The translations under genes and the position numbers were made by a program. A stretch of DNA of 64,000 nucleotides from Chloroflexota bacterium (GTDB lineage Bacteria > Chloroflexota > Anaerolineae > Anaerolineales > UBA4823): assembly GCA_029782365.1 (NCBI GenBank), contig JAKOUW010000143.1, forward strand, positions 186,001 to 250,000, given 5' to 3'. This document shows positions 8,522 to 16,382 of the stretch, piece after piece. Below the pieces are notes generated by a model, which was given only the letters and a program-made list of their open reading frames with translations, did no database searches and had not been told where the DNA came from. The first letter of the stretch is position 1, and each line of letters starts with the position of its first letter.

Positions 8522-8788
8522 CTACCCTCCGCTGATGGCAGGCATGAAACGCACCTGGCTGTCGGCGGTCAGGGGCACGCGCAGCGGATAGGGGCTGATG
8601 GCCCCGTCGATCACCACCGCCAGGCTGGGGCGAATGCGGCCGTCTGGCTCGCACAGGCGCGCCCGCAGGCCGGGGAAGCGCGTTTCCAGGGCTTCAATCA
8701 CCTGGGGCAGCGTCTCGCCAGAGGCGCTGACGATCTCTTCACCGCCGGTCAGCGCCCTCAGCAGGGAGGGAATCCACACCTGGGGCAC
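8522..8788 (-). CDS. MoaD/ThiS family ubiquitin-like sulfur carrier
   Basis: An 88-residue beta-grasp protein beginning with GTG (MPQVWIPSLLRALTGGEE) and ending in the diagnostic Gly-Gly (FMPAISGG), the tail that MoeB/MoaZ-type enzymes adenylate and thiocarboxylate. Its place as last gene of the molybdenum hydroxylase operon, 12 bp after the Mo subunit, points to sulfur donation for molybdopterin synthesis or maturation of this enzyme. No MoaE partner or activating enzyme lies in the window. The ribosome binding site is weak, so translation may depend on coupling. A ThiS or other sulfur-carrier role remains possible. Confidence 0.85.
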   Translation of the reverse strand: MPQVWIPSLLRALTGGEEIVSASGETLPQVIEALETRFPGLRARLCEPDGRIRPSLAVVIDGAISPYPLRVPLTADSQVRFMPAISGG

Positions 8789-8800
8789 GGCAGACCGCGC

Positions 8801-11089
8801 TCAGCCGCCCGCCTGGGCGAGCAGGCTCTGCAGGACACGCGCCGGCGACATGGGCAGCTCGGCCAGGCGCACGCCCGCCGCCCGGTAGATGGCATTGGCA
8901 AGGGCGGCCGGCGGCGGTACGATCGGCACTTCGCCCACGCCGCGCACGCCGTAGGGGTGGCCCGGGTTCGGCACCTCCACCAGGACGGTCTCGATCATCG
9001 GCAGGTCGAGGCAGGTGGGCAGGCGGTAATCCAGCAGGCTGCCGTTCAGCAGTCTGCCCTGCTCGTCGTACACATATTCTTCGTTCAACCCCCAGCCAAT
9101 GCCCTGCACGGCGCCGCCCTGAATCTGGCCTTCCACGTAAGCGGGATGGACGGCGGTGCCCACATCCTGGACAGCCGTGTAGCGCAGGACGTCCACCTTG
9201 CCGGTCTCCAGGTCCACTTCGACATCCACGATGTGCACGGCAAAGGCCGGGCCTTGAGATTGCGGGTTGACGGTGGCGCTGGCCATGACCGGCGCGCCGG
9301 CCTGGTCGAGTTTGGCGGCCAGCTCATTGAAGGAGAAGTGTTTCTCACCGCTGGAGAACACGCCGCCGCGGTAGGTCACCTGGTCCGGCGCCACTTCCCA
9401 AAATTGGGCGGCGCGCTCGATTAACTGTTTTTTGAGAGCCTGTCCCAGCTCGTAGGCCGCCCAGCCGGTGGCGAAGGTGGTGCGGCTGCCGTAGGTGCCT
9501 TCGGTGAAGCCGACCGAATCGGTATCGGCCACCTGGGGCTTGACCTGGCTGAGCGGGATTTCGAGTGTTTCGGCGAACTGCATGGCGATGGAGGCGCGCG
9601 AGCCGCCGATATCCACCGACCCCTCCAGCAGGCTGACGCTGCCGTCGGCGTTCAGAGAGGCGGAGGCGCTGGATTTGCCGCCGTAATTGCCCCAATAACC
9701 GCAGGCGACGCCGCGCCCCCGGCCGCGCCCTGCCAGCGGGGCGGCGTAATGCGGGTGACTGCGCGCCGCCTGCAGGGTTTCCAGGCAGCCGATGCGCTTG
9801 AACACCGGCCCATCCGCCATGCGGTCGCCTTCTTTGACCCCGTTCAGCAGGCGGAACTCGAGCGGATCCATGCCCAGCTTTTCGCACAGCTCGTCGATCA
9901 GCGTCTCGGCGGCGAAGGCGGCGTTGGTCGCCCCCGGCGCCCGGTAGGCGGCGGCGCGCGGCCGGTTGACGACCACATCGTAACCGTCGATCTGCACATG
10001 CGGAACGCGGTAAGGCCCCAGCATGGTGTGCATGCCTGCGCCGACCGCCGAGCCGGGGTAAGCCCCGGCGGCGTAAGCCAGCGTGGCCTGGGCGGCGGTG
10101 AAATGGCCTTCCTGATCGGCGCCCAGCTTGAGGCGGATGTACGAAGCGGGGGTGGGGCCGGTGGAGGCCAGCACATCGCGGTAGCTCATGGTGAGCTTGA
10201 CGGGCCGGCTGCCGCTCTTTTTCGAGAGCAGGACGGCCACGGGCTGCAGGTACACGCCGATCTTGCCGCCAAAACCGCCGCCGATCTCCATGGGGATGAC
10301 CTTGATGCGCGCCACGGGAATCTGCAGAATCTCGGAGACTTCGAAGCGCACCGCAAAGGCGGCCTGTGTGCTGCACCAGATCGTCACCTGCCCATCGGTA
10401 TTGTACAGGGCGGTGCTGTTCTGCGGCTCGATGTAGCCCTGGTGCACGCTGGCCGTGGTGAACTCGCGCTCGACCACCACCGCCGCCTGCTGGAATCCCA
10501 GCTCCGGGTCGCCGGTTTTGGTCTGCATATGGCTGGCAATGTTGGTGGGCTGACTGCCCTGACTGCCGAATTCATCGGTGCGCAGCTCTTCCAGCAGGAT
10601 GGGCGCAGTGTTCTGCATTGCATGGCGCACGTCGATCACCGGCGGCAGGATTTCATAGGTGACCTGGATCAGCTCCAGGGCGGCCTGGGCGATGTGCAGG
10701 CTGGCGGCGGCCACCGCCGCCACGGGATGCCCATCGTACAGCACCTTGTCGCGCGCCAGGGCGTTGCTGCTCATGTAGCGCATGTTGGCGGTGCCTTCGC
10801 CCTGCCCGGTGACCTTATCGCCGATCTCCGGCAGGTCGGCGGCGGTGACCACCGCTTTCACGCCGGGCAGCGCCTCGGCCTGGCGGGTATCGATAGACAG
10901 GAGGCGGGCGTGGGCGTGCGGACTGCGCAGGACGGCGCCGTACAGCATGCCCGGCAGGCGCAGGTCGGCGCCGTACAGGGCGCGGCCGCTGACTTTATCG
11001 GCGCCGTCGGGGCGGACGGGCCGCGTGCCGATCACCCGGTACGCCTGCTCTTGGGTAGTTTCCGGATCACTTTCGAGGATGTCGACCAT
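8801..11089 (-). CDS. Xanthine dehydrogenase/aldehyde oxidase family molybdenum-binding subunit
   Basis: A 762-residue large subunit of a molybdenum hydroxylase. It starts GTRPVRPDGADKVSGRALYG (about residues 20-40), the entry to the a/b hammerhead domain. The Mo-cofactor binding glycine loop EIGGGFGGK is near residues 268-275, the second cofactor loop AYRAPGATN near 378-386, and GVRGVGEVPIVPPPAA near 712-727 carries the invariant catalytic Glu (about 718). The 378 loop is not the AYRCSFR of form I CO dehydrogenase, so CO is unlikely; xanthine-, aldehyde- or N-heterocycle-type substrates fit better. Its ATG overlaps the stop of the 2Fe-2S subunit by 1 bp (TGATG), so synthesis is coupled. The enzyme would work as (FAD-FeS-Mo)2 in the cytoplasm. 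Confidence 0.93.
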   Translation of the reverse strand: MVDILESDPETTQEQAYRVIGTRPVRPDGADKVSGRALYGADLRLPGMLYGAVLRSPHAHARLLSIDTRQAEALPGVKAVVTAADLPEIGDKVTGQGEGTANMRYMSSNALARDKVLYDGHPVAAVAAASLHIAQAALELIQVTYEILPPVIDVRHAMQNTAPILLEELRTDEFGSQGSQPTNIASHMQTKTGDPELGFQQAAVVVEREFTTASVHQGYIEPQNSTALYNTDGQVTIWCSTQAAFAVRFEVSEILQIPVARIKVIPMEIGGGFGGKIGVYLQPVAVLLSKKSGSRPVKLTMSYRDVLASTGPTPASYIRLKLGADQEGHFTAAQATLAYAAGAYPGSAVGAGMHTMLGPYRVPHVQIDGYDVVVNRPRAAAYRAPGATNAAFAAETLIDELCEKLGMDPLEFRLLNGVKEGDRMADGPVFKRIGCLETLQAARSHPHYAAPLAGRGRGRGVACGYWGNYGGKSSASASLNADGSVSLLEGSVDIGGSRASIAMQFAETLEIPLSQVKPQVADTDSVGFTEGTYGSRTTFATGWAAYELGQALKKQLIERAAQFWEVAPDQVTYRGGVFSSGEKHFSFNELAAKLDQAGAPVMASATVNPQSQGPAFAVHIVDVEVDLETGKVDVLRYTAVQDVGTAVHPAYVEGQIQGGAVQGIGWGLNEEYVYDEQGRLLNGSLLDYRLPTCLDLPMIETVLVEVPNPGHPYGVRGVGEVPIVPPPAALANAIYRAAGVRLAELPMSPARVLQSLLAQAGG

Positions 11090-11604
11090 CAGGTTATTCC
11101 TTCCATTTGACCGGCGGGTGCGTGGGCTGAGTCATTGAGGCGGGCGGCGGCGGCCAAAACGGCGCGCACGATCTTGTCATAACCCGTGCAGCGGCACAGG
11201 TTGCCGGCCAGCCAATGCCGCACTTCGCTCTCGCTGGGGTTGGGATTGTGATCGAGCAGGGCTTTGGCCGAGACAATGAACCCGGGAGTGCAGATGCCGC
11301 ACTGCAGGGCGGCCTGCTGGAGGAACTCTTCCTGCAAGGGGTGCAGTCCCTGGCGGGGCGCAATCCCTTCAATGGTGAGCAGGCTGCGCCCCTGCGCTTC
11401 CACCGCCAGCGCCAGGCAGGCGTTGACCAGCACGCCGTCCAGGATCACATTGCAGGCGCCGCAGTTGCCGTTGTTGCAGGCTTCCTTGGCGCCGGTCAGG
11501 CCGAGCGTCTCGCGCAGCACTTCCAGCAGGCTCTGGCGCGGTTCGCACAGGAACTCGACTTCTTCGCCGTTGATTTGCGTATGCACATGCACTCGCTGTG
11601 CCAT
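11089..11604 (-). CDS. 2Fe-2S subunit of molybdenum hydroxylase
   Basis: A 171-residue iron-sulfur subunit. The start is ATG 11604 (MAQRVHVHTQINGEEVEF) after GAAAGGAT; an upstream in-frame extension to 11673 overlaps the FAD subunit gene and is unlikely. The N-terminal plant-ferredoxin cluster uses Cys43, Cys48, Cys51 and Cys63 (CNNGNCGACN), the C-terminal helical domain holds the second cluster with Cys102, Cys105, Cys137 and Cys139 (CGICTPGF, CRCTGYD). This is the complete set for the CoxS/XdhC-type subunit that relays electrons from molybdenum to FAD. It lies 2 bp after the FAD subunit and overlaps the Mo subunit start. Confidence 0.94.
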   Translation of the reverse strand: MAQRVHVHTQINGEEVEFLCEPRQSLLEVLRETLGLTGAKEACNNGNCGACNVILDGVLVNACLALAVEAQGRSLLTIEGIAPRQGLHPLQEEFLQQAALQCGICTPGFIVSAKALLDHNPNPSESEVRHWLAGNLCRCTGYDKIVRAVLAAAARLNDSAHAPAGQMEGIT

Positions 11605-11606
11605 GC

Positions 11607-12488
11607 TTACATCCTTTCTCCGCCGGCCCGGGCGACGGCCGCGGCCAGGCTGCGGCGCGCCAGCACGCCGCACAGGTGACTGCGCTGGGCGGCCGTGCCG
11701 CGCATGTCGCTGATCGGCCGGGCGGCGGCGCGGGCAATGCGCGCCGCTTCGGCCAGGGTTTCGGGGGAGGCGCGCCGGCCGGCCAGGTATTCGCCGACCT
11801 GCGGCACGAACAGAGGCCGGGGGGCGACTGCCGAGAGCGCCAGGCGGGCCGAGCGGATGGTCTGGCGGTCATCGTCCAGCACCAGGCTGGCGCCTGCCCC
11901 GGCCACGGCGATATCCATCTCATGGCGCGGGATGAAGCGCAGGTAGGCTGCGCCGAAGCCGGCCGGAGGATCTGGCAGGTGGATGGACAGCAGGAATTCA
12001 TCTGCCTGCAGGGCAGATTTGCCCGGCGCCACGCAGAATTCCTCCACCGGGATGGAGCGCACCCCGCGCCCAGATGCCACCAGGCAAACCGCGCTGTGCA
12101 CGATGAGCGCCGGGATCGAATCGGCGGCCGGCGAGGCATTGCACAAATTGCCCCCCAGGCTGGCGCGGCCCTGGATCTGGGTGCCGCCGATCAGCGCCAC
12201 GGCTTCGACCAGGCCAGGGTAAACCCGGGCGATGGCCGGGTGGCGGCAGATGCGCTGGCAAGACACTGCCGCGCCGATCCGCAGGCCGGAGGTCGGCTCG
12301 TAGGATAAGGCATTGGTTTCATCCATGCGCTTGATATCGACGACCAGCCCGGTCTTGCGCCGGCCCTCGCGCAACTGAACCAGCAGATCCGTCCCCCCCG
12401 CCAGGATGCGCGCCTGGCCGCTGCTGGCCGCCAAAAGCGCAATGACCTCATCAACCGATTTCGCCGCCACATAATCGAATTCCTGCAT
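11607..12488 (-). CDS. FAD-binding subunit of molybdenum hydroxylase
   Basis: A 293-residue medium subunit of the xanthine dehydrogenase/CO dehydrogenase type. The FAD pyrophosphate loops are visible: RILAGGTDLLVQLREG (residues 27-42) and IQGRASLGGNLCNASPAAD (about 104-122), followed by a C-terminal CO-dehydrogenase flavoprotein domain (about 180-285). It takes electrons from the 2Fe-2S subunit and hands them to NAD or another acceptor. It is the first gene of the four-gene hydroxylase operon, with GGAGGT before its ATG, and follows the NACHT gene after an 84-bp gap that contains a perfect palindrome. Confidence 0.93.
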   Translation of the reverse strand: MQEFDYVAAKSVDEVIALLAASSGQARILAGGTDLLVQLREGRRKTGLVVDIKRMDETNALSYEPTSGLRIGAAVSCQRICRHPAIARVYPGLVEAVALIGGTQIQGRASLGGNLCNASPAADSIPALIVHSAVCLVASGRGVRSIPVEEFCVAPGKSALQADEFLLSIHLPDPPAGFGAAYLRFIPRHEMDIAVAGAGASLVLDDDRQTIRSARLALSAVAPRPLFVPQVGEYLAGRRASPETLAEAARIARAAARPISDMRGTAAQRSHLCGVLARRSLAAAVARAGGERM

Positions 12489-12535
12489 GTTTGGACCTCC
12501 AGAGGAAACAAGCCCGGGCTGCAGCCATGCAAGCC

Positions 12536-12549
12536 TTTATCCGGATAAA
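12536..12549. promoter_or_regulatory. Perfect 14-bp palindrome upstream of the molybdenum hydroxylase operon
   Basis: TTTATCCGGATAAA lies 48 bp before the FAD-subunit ATG in an otherwise AT-rich gap. A self-complementary site of this kind is typical of a dimeric regulator binding near a promoter. No clear -35/-10 pair could be fixed, so the operator role is inferred. Confidence 0.45.
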
Positions 12550-12572
12550 TAAGACAAATTATTGTAACATAA

Positions 12573-14819
12573 TTAAGGCGCCGGTTTTCGAGATGGCAAA
12601 GCCGCGAAATGCTCCAGAAGCAGGCGGTGGACGAAAATAAAGCCACCGCCCACGCGGCGCAGTAAGATGCGCTCGACGGCGTAATCCAGGAAACGCTCAA
12701 ACTGCGGGGGGATGACGCCGGAGCGCTGCAGGCGGAAGCGCAGGACATAATGATAAATCGCATCGAACCCGCCGTACCAGCAGGCGGTCGGCGGGCCAAA
12801 GGCAAACAATGAAAATACGACGGTCAGGATAAACATGAAGATGCAGGTAAACACAGCGATCACAATCACATTGGCAGTGCCTGGCAGAGCGCCAATGACC
12901 ACCTCAACCACCACCACCAGGCTGATGACCACCACCATGACCAAACCGATTGCCAAACTGACAGCCAGGGAGAGCCAAATCCCTGTCCGGAAAGCATTGC
13001 GAATCGACATCTTGATGCCCTGGTTCGGCAATATCTTCCCGCTGGCCACGTGGGAAGTCAGGCCGGCAAAAGGAAAGACAAAAATGCCGAAATAGAAGAA
13101 ATAAAGCAGAATAGAAGCGGCGCTGACGATGACGAAGGAGATAAGATCCATCTGCCCAACGATCGCCAGGATATCGACCACCAGGGTGCCCGCCACACTG
13201 AAAAACAACCCGACCAACAGGCTGCCTTTGAGCGCTTTCTGCCAGGACCATTTCAAATTTTCCACTGTACGCACATCGGCGCTCAATGAATGGTCGCTGC
13301 CGTAGATCCCAATGATCAGGGCCGGCAGTAAAGATATAGGAATCCCAGTGACGGCTCGATAGATGATGTTCTCCTGGAAGTTCTGGAACTCGGCTGGCGT
13401 GGAATGGGGCCCAAGCGACAACAGGTAGAATCCACCCGCAATGACAGCGTTCGTCAGCAGATATAGGGTCAGAAACACTAACAGGATCATGCCGATATAG
13501 AGCAGGCGGCTGCCGAGAGTTGGCGGGCGCCGCTCACCCGAGGCTGATCGCCGTTCGAAGACCAGTCCATCGATCACGCCGATGATCGGCCCGTAAAACA
13601 AACCGAGCATGAAGGTAAAGCCAAAGAAAGCCATCGAAGCCAGCACCCTCGAGAGCATGATATACAACCAGCGCTGGCCGCGAGTTTCCAGCCAGCTTGG
13701 TTGGAGCTGCTCGATCAGGAAAATCGACTGGCCGTGCTGTTTCATTTTGCGCGCCAGGCCCGACAGCCAATAAACCACCTGGTGCGCCGGAAAGACGGTT
13801 TCTCCAGGCTGCTTGCGATTCAAGACGCGCTCAATATAGGCCGAGAACAGGCGGGTGCGCCAGGCTTCGTTGGTCAGCGGTGTGCCGGGCGCCAAGTCGC
13901 TCGGCGATGCGCCTGCATACGCCAGGCGCATGATGCTCAGGTTTAAAGGCGAGCAGGCCAGCTCCATCAGAACCGGGTCCTGCCCGATGGCTGTGCGCAG
14001 GGCGCTGAAGGGTTCGCCCTGGGTGCTTAAATAGGCATTGACCTGGGGCCAGGCCAGCGGGCGCAGGTTCGCCGCCAGGTTGAGCATCAACTTCACCCCG
14101 GCGGCGGCATATTCCGCCGAACGGCTGCACACCACCAGGCCAGAGAGGCCGGTTGTGGTGACATAATCATTGATCGCCTGGCAGCAGGCCGCGCGCAGCT
14201 CGGGCGGCGTTTCATCCAGGCCGTCCAGCATGGGCAAAAGGCGGTACTGCGCCAGCCAGGCGCGCCCGGCGGCGCGCGGGATGCTGTATTGGGCGGCCAG
14301 CTCGCGCGCCATCCAATCCAGCACCGAAAGACCGCTCTTCCAGGAGGACAGGTTGAACACAACCGGCACCGGCCGGTCAAAGTCAAGCGCATGTTCGGCG
14401 CGCTCGATCAGCTCCCGGGTCAGGCGCAGTAAAGAGATGGTTTTTCCAGAGCCGGGGTCGCCCAGAATCAACAGCATCCCGCCGGCGCGCTCATAAATGT
14501 CGATCCACGGCAGGCCGTCCAGGCTGTTGGAAGCCGGCCGAGCGGAGGTTTCCACCGGCGCCGCCCGGCGCCGATCGAGCGCCTGCTCGCGCAGTTCCAA
14601 CCCCACCTCGATGGCCTGGCTCTCCTCGATGGATTTTTCTAAGACCCCTTCGATCCAAAATGCCCTGACGCGCTGCAGGAGGATGCCCAGCCCGCGGCGC
14701 GTTTCACGCTCCGCGTCGCTGAGCGGCGCGGGATTGGTAACAAACACATTGCCCGAGCCGACAATAATATTATTGTCGCCTTGGACATGCTGGTAAATAT
14801 CAGGTGTGGAAACGGCCAT
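12573..14819 (-). CDS. NACHT-domain STAND NTPase with N-terminal amyloid-like motif and membrane domain
   Basis: A 748-residue NLR-like protein. Residues 11-27 (HVQGDNNIIVGSGNVFV) form a short polar, glycine/asparagine-rich motif that matches the C-terminus of the neighbouring small protein at 11 of 18 positions. A helical linker follows, then the NACHT NTPase: Walker A GDPGSGKT (120-127) and Walker B LLPMLDGLDE. From about residue 385 on there are several long hydrophobic helices and then a soluble tail. The layout motif-NACHT-membrane fits an immune-type sensor whose N-terminal motif templates an amyloid fold in an effector. It is 29 bp downstream of that gene in one operon. The trigger is unknown; no TPR, WD40 or LRR sensor is evident. 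The NTPase call is firm, amyloid signalling is inferred. Confidence 0.85.
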   Translation of the reverse strand: MAVSTPDIYQHVQGDNNIIVGSGNVFVTNPAPLSDAERETRRGLGILLQRVRAFWIEGVLEKSIEESQAIEVGLELREQALDRRRAAPVETSARPASNSLDGLPWIDIYERAGGMLLILGDPGSGKTISLLRLTRELIERAEHALDFDRPVPVVFNLSSWKSGLSVLDWMARELAAQYSIPRAAGRAWLAQYRLLPMLDGLDETPPELRAACCQAINDYVTTTGLSGLVVCSRSAEYAAAGVKLMLNLAANLRPLAWPQVNAYLSTQGEPFSALRTAIGQDPVLMELACSPLNLSIMRLAYAGASPSDLAPGTPLTNEAWRTRLFSAYIERVLNRKQPGETVFPAHQVVYWLSGLARKMKQHGQSIFLIEQLQPSWLETRGQRWLYIMLSRVLASMAFFGFTFMLGLFYGPIIGVIDGLVFERRSASGERRPPTLGSRLLYIGMILLVFLTLYLLTNAVIAGGFYLLSLGPHSTPAEFQNFQENIIYRAVTGIPISLLPALIIGIYGSDHSLSADVRTVENLKWSWQKALKGSLLVGLFFSVAGTLVVDILAIVGQMDLISFVIVSAASILLYFFYFGIFVFPFAGLTSHVASGKILPNQGIKMSIRNAFRTGIWLSLAVSLAIGLVMVVVISLVVVVEVVIGALPGTANVIVIAVFTCIFMFILTVVFSLFAFGPPTACWYGGFDAIYHYVLRFRLQRSGVIPPQFERFLDYAVERILLRRVGGGFIFVHRLLLEHFAALPSRKPAP

Positions 14820-14848
14820 CCGAGCGCGGGAATAAGGCAGCGAAATGC

Positions 14849-15208
14849 TCAGCGCCGGTCAACGTGAATATCGCCGCTGCCGGCGATGATGTTATGGTCG
14901 CCTTTTACATTTTGGGTGATCACATTTTTCCCGGCCGGCCCGGCCTGGATTTTCGCCAGCAGGTCTTTCGCCAGGCTGAGCAGCTCGGCGTCTTCATGAG
15001 CTTTAACCGCCGCCACTTCTTCGCCCACCACCGCCTGGCGCGCCGGCGAGTTCGGATTGGCCTGCAAATCGTTCACCGCCTGGACCACTTTGCTTTGCTG
15101 GCCAAACTTGCGGATGATCAGCGATTTAAGACCTTCATACGAATCTTTGATCGCCACCTGGGATAAATTGGTCAGAGCGCTGACAATTGCCATCGTAAGT
15201 GGATCCAT
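14849..15208 (-). CDS. Small helical protein with C-terminal amyloid-like motif (Bell-like candidate effector)
   Basis: A 119-residue protein. ATG 15208 is chosen because GAGGAGGAT precedes it directly; an in-frame start 10 codons upstream lacks this. Residues 1-88 are predicted alpha-helical, starting with an amphipathic/hydrophobic stretch (MDPLTMAIVSALTNLSQVAI) and containing a LQANPNSPARQAVVGEEV segment. This resembles, in length and pattern, bacterial Bell domains, the counterparts of fungal HeLo/HELL pore-forming domains. A Gly/Pro linker leads to residues 99-116, a motif with core KGDHNIIAGSGDIHV, shared with the N-terminus of the NACHT protein encoded next. In such pairs the NLR nucleates the motif into amyloid and frees the helical domain to act on membranes. 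The Bell assignment is by pattern only; the motif match is direct. Confidence 0.7.
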   Translation of the reverse strand: MDPLTMAIVSALTNLSQVAIKDSYEGLKSLIIRKFGQQSKVVQAVNDLQANPNSPARQAVVGEEVAAVKAHEDAELLSLAKDLLAKIQAGPAGKNVITQNVKGDHNIIAGSGDIHVDRR

Positions 15209-15275
15209 CGAATATCCTCCTCGGAAAGGATCGATCAAACCATAGGGGGTGCTGGTTGCATGGATGGGTAAAAAA

Positions 15276-15303
15276 ATCTTATCATAATAATCCGAATTGT
15301 CAA
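15276..15303 (-). promoter_or_regulatory. Promoter of the Bell-like/NACHT operon
   Basis: On the minus strand a consensus TTGACA (15303-15298) and TAAGAT (15281-15276) are 16 bp apart. The -35 hexamer overlaps that of the divergent sigma-factor gene. The leader before ATG 15208 would be about 60 nt. Confidence 0.6.
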
Positions 15304-15344
15304 TATTGGTTGAATAGTTATAATTCCCCTGGCAGGGTTATAAT
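15297..15344 (+). promoter_or_regulatory. Promoter(s) of the ECF sigma gene
   Basis: TTGTCA (15297-15302) and TATAAT (15319-15324), 16 bp apart, form a good promoter. A second TATAAT (15339-15344) lies in a 10-bp direct repeat GTTATAATTC (15317-15326 and 15337-15346); if used, the transcript would start almost exactly at ATG 15351, giving a leaderless mRNA. Confidence 0.6.
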
Positions 15345-15350
15345 TCAAGC

Positions 15351-16382
15351 ATGTTCACCCTCGATGAGCAGACCACCTCCCTGCTGGCCGCGGCGCAGTC
15401 CGGCGACCCGCAGGCCTTCGAGGCGCTGGCGGCGCCGCACCGCCGCCCACTGCTGGCGCACTGCTACCGCTTCTTCGCTTCGGTCGAAGACGCCGAAGAC
15501 CTGGTGCAGGAGACCATGCTGCGCGCCTGGCGCGGCCTGGACAGCTACCAGCGCCAGGCGCCTTTCCGCGCCTGGCTGTATAAGATCGCCACCCACGCCT
15601 GCCTGGACGCCCTGGAGGCGCGCCGGCGGCGCGCCATGCCCTACGCGCTTTACCCGCCGGGCAGGCCGCTCGACCCCCTGCCGGCGCCGCTGACCGCGCC
15701 GGATTGGATCGAGCCGTACCCCGACGACTGGCTCGACCAGGGGACGGACAGCTCGCCCGAGGCGGTGTACGACGCCCGCGAGAGCATCACCTTCGCCTTC
15801 CTGGCCGCCCTGCAGCACCTCTCCGGCCGCCAGCGGGCCGTGCTCATCCTGCGGGATGTGCTCGGCTGGCAGGCCAGCGAGACCGCCGAAACCCTGGGCA
15901 TGACAGCGGCGGCGGTGAACAGCGCCCTGCAGCGCGCCCGCGCCGCTCTCAAAACAGTCTCGCCAGCCGCCGAAGCGCCCACCCCCGCCGCCCAACCGGG
16001 CCTCAGCGACCTGCTGGCGCGCTACGTGGCCTCTTGGGAGGCCGGCGACGCCCACGGCCTGGTGGCTTTACTGCGCTCGGACGCCGCCCTGACCATGCCG
16101 CCTTTCCCGCTCTGGCTGCGCGGCCGCGCCGACATTTGCGCTTTCCTGGAGCACAACATTTTGTTACCCGGCCAGGGGCAGGTGTTCCGCCTGCTGGCGG
16201 CGCGCGCCAACGCCTGCCCGGCCTTTGGCGTGTACCGCCGCGGCGCCGGCGGCCTGTTCCGCCCCGAAGCCCTGCAGTCGCTGGGCCTGCAGGACGGTCT
16301 GGTGGTCGAGATCAACGATTTCATCACTTCACAGCCAGAGTTCTTCGCCCGCTTTGGTCTGCCGGCAGAGCTTGGCGGGTAG
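15351..16382 (+). CDS. RNA polymerase ECF-type sigma factor (SigX5/SigG-like, with NTF2-like tail)
   Basis: A 343-residue sigma factor. Region 2 is at about residues 10-90 (HCYRFFASVEDAEDLVQETM, then RAWRGLDSYQ), a long linker with LYPPGRPLDPLPAPLTAPDW follows, and region 4 is at about 140-195 (LSGRQRAVLILRDVLGWQA, then AVNSALQRAR). The last 130 residues form a SnoaL/NTF2-like domain, which in this group takes the place of an anti-sigma factor and regulates activity. The order and the sequence signatures match the SigX5-type subfamily common in Actinobacteria and Chloroflexota. No anti-sigma gene is adjacent. It diverges from the Bell-like/NACHT operon with overlapping -35 boxes, and its last 59 bp overlap a convergent membrane-protein gene. 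Confidence 0.9.
   Translation: MFTLDEQTTSLLAAAQSGDPQAFEALAAPHRRPLLAHCYRFFASVEDAEDLVQETMLRAWRGLDSYQRQAPFRAWLYKIATHACLDALEARRRRAMPYALYPPGRPLDPLPAPLTAPDWIEPYPDDWLDQGTDSSPEAVYDARESITFAFLAALQHLSGRQRAVLILRDVLGWQASETAETLGMTAAAVNSALQRARAALKTVSPAAEAPTPAAQPGLSDLLARYVASWEAGDAHGLVALLRSDAALTMPPFPLWLRGRADICAFLEHNILLPGQGQVFRLLAARANACPAFGVYRRGAGGLFRPEALQSLGLQDGLVVEINDFITSQPEFFARFGLPAELGG

Noticed and set aside
8345..11110. Long plus-strand frames opposite the molybdenum hydroxylase genes
   Set aside because: The minus strand encodes complete, motif-bearing subunits with coupled starts; the plus frames are shadows.
8801..12488. Carbon monoxide dehydrogenase (CoxMSL)
   Set aside because: Gene order FAD-FeS-Mo matches coxMSL-like operons, but the active-site loop reads AYRAPGA, not AYRCSFR, so CO oxidation is not supported.
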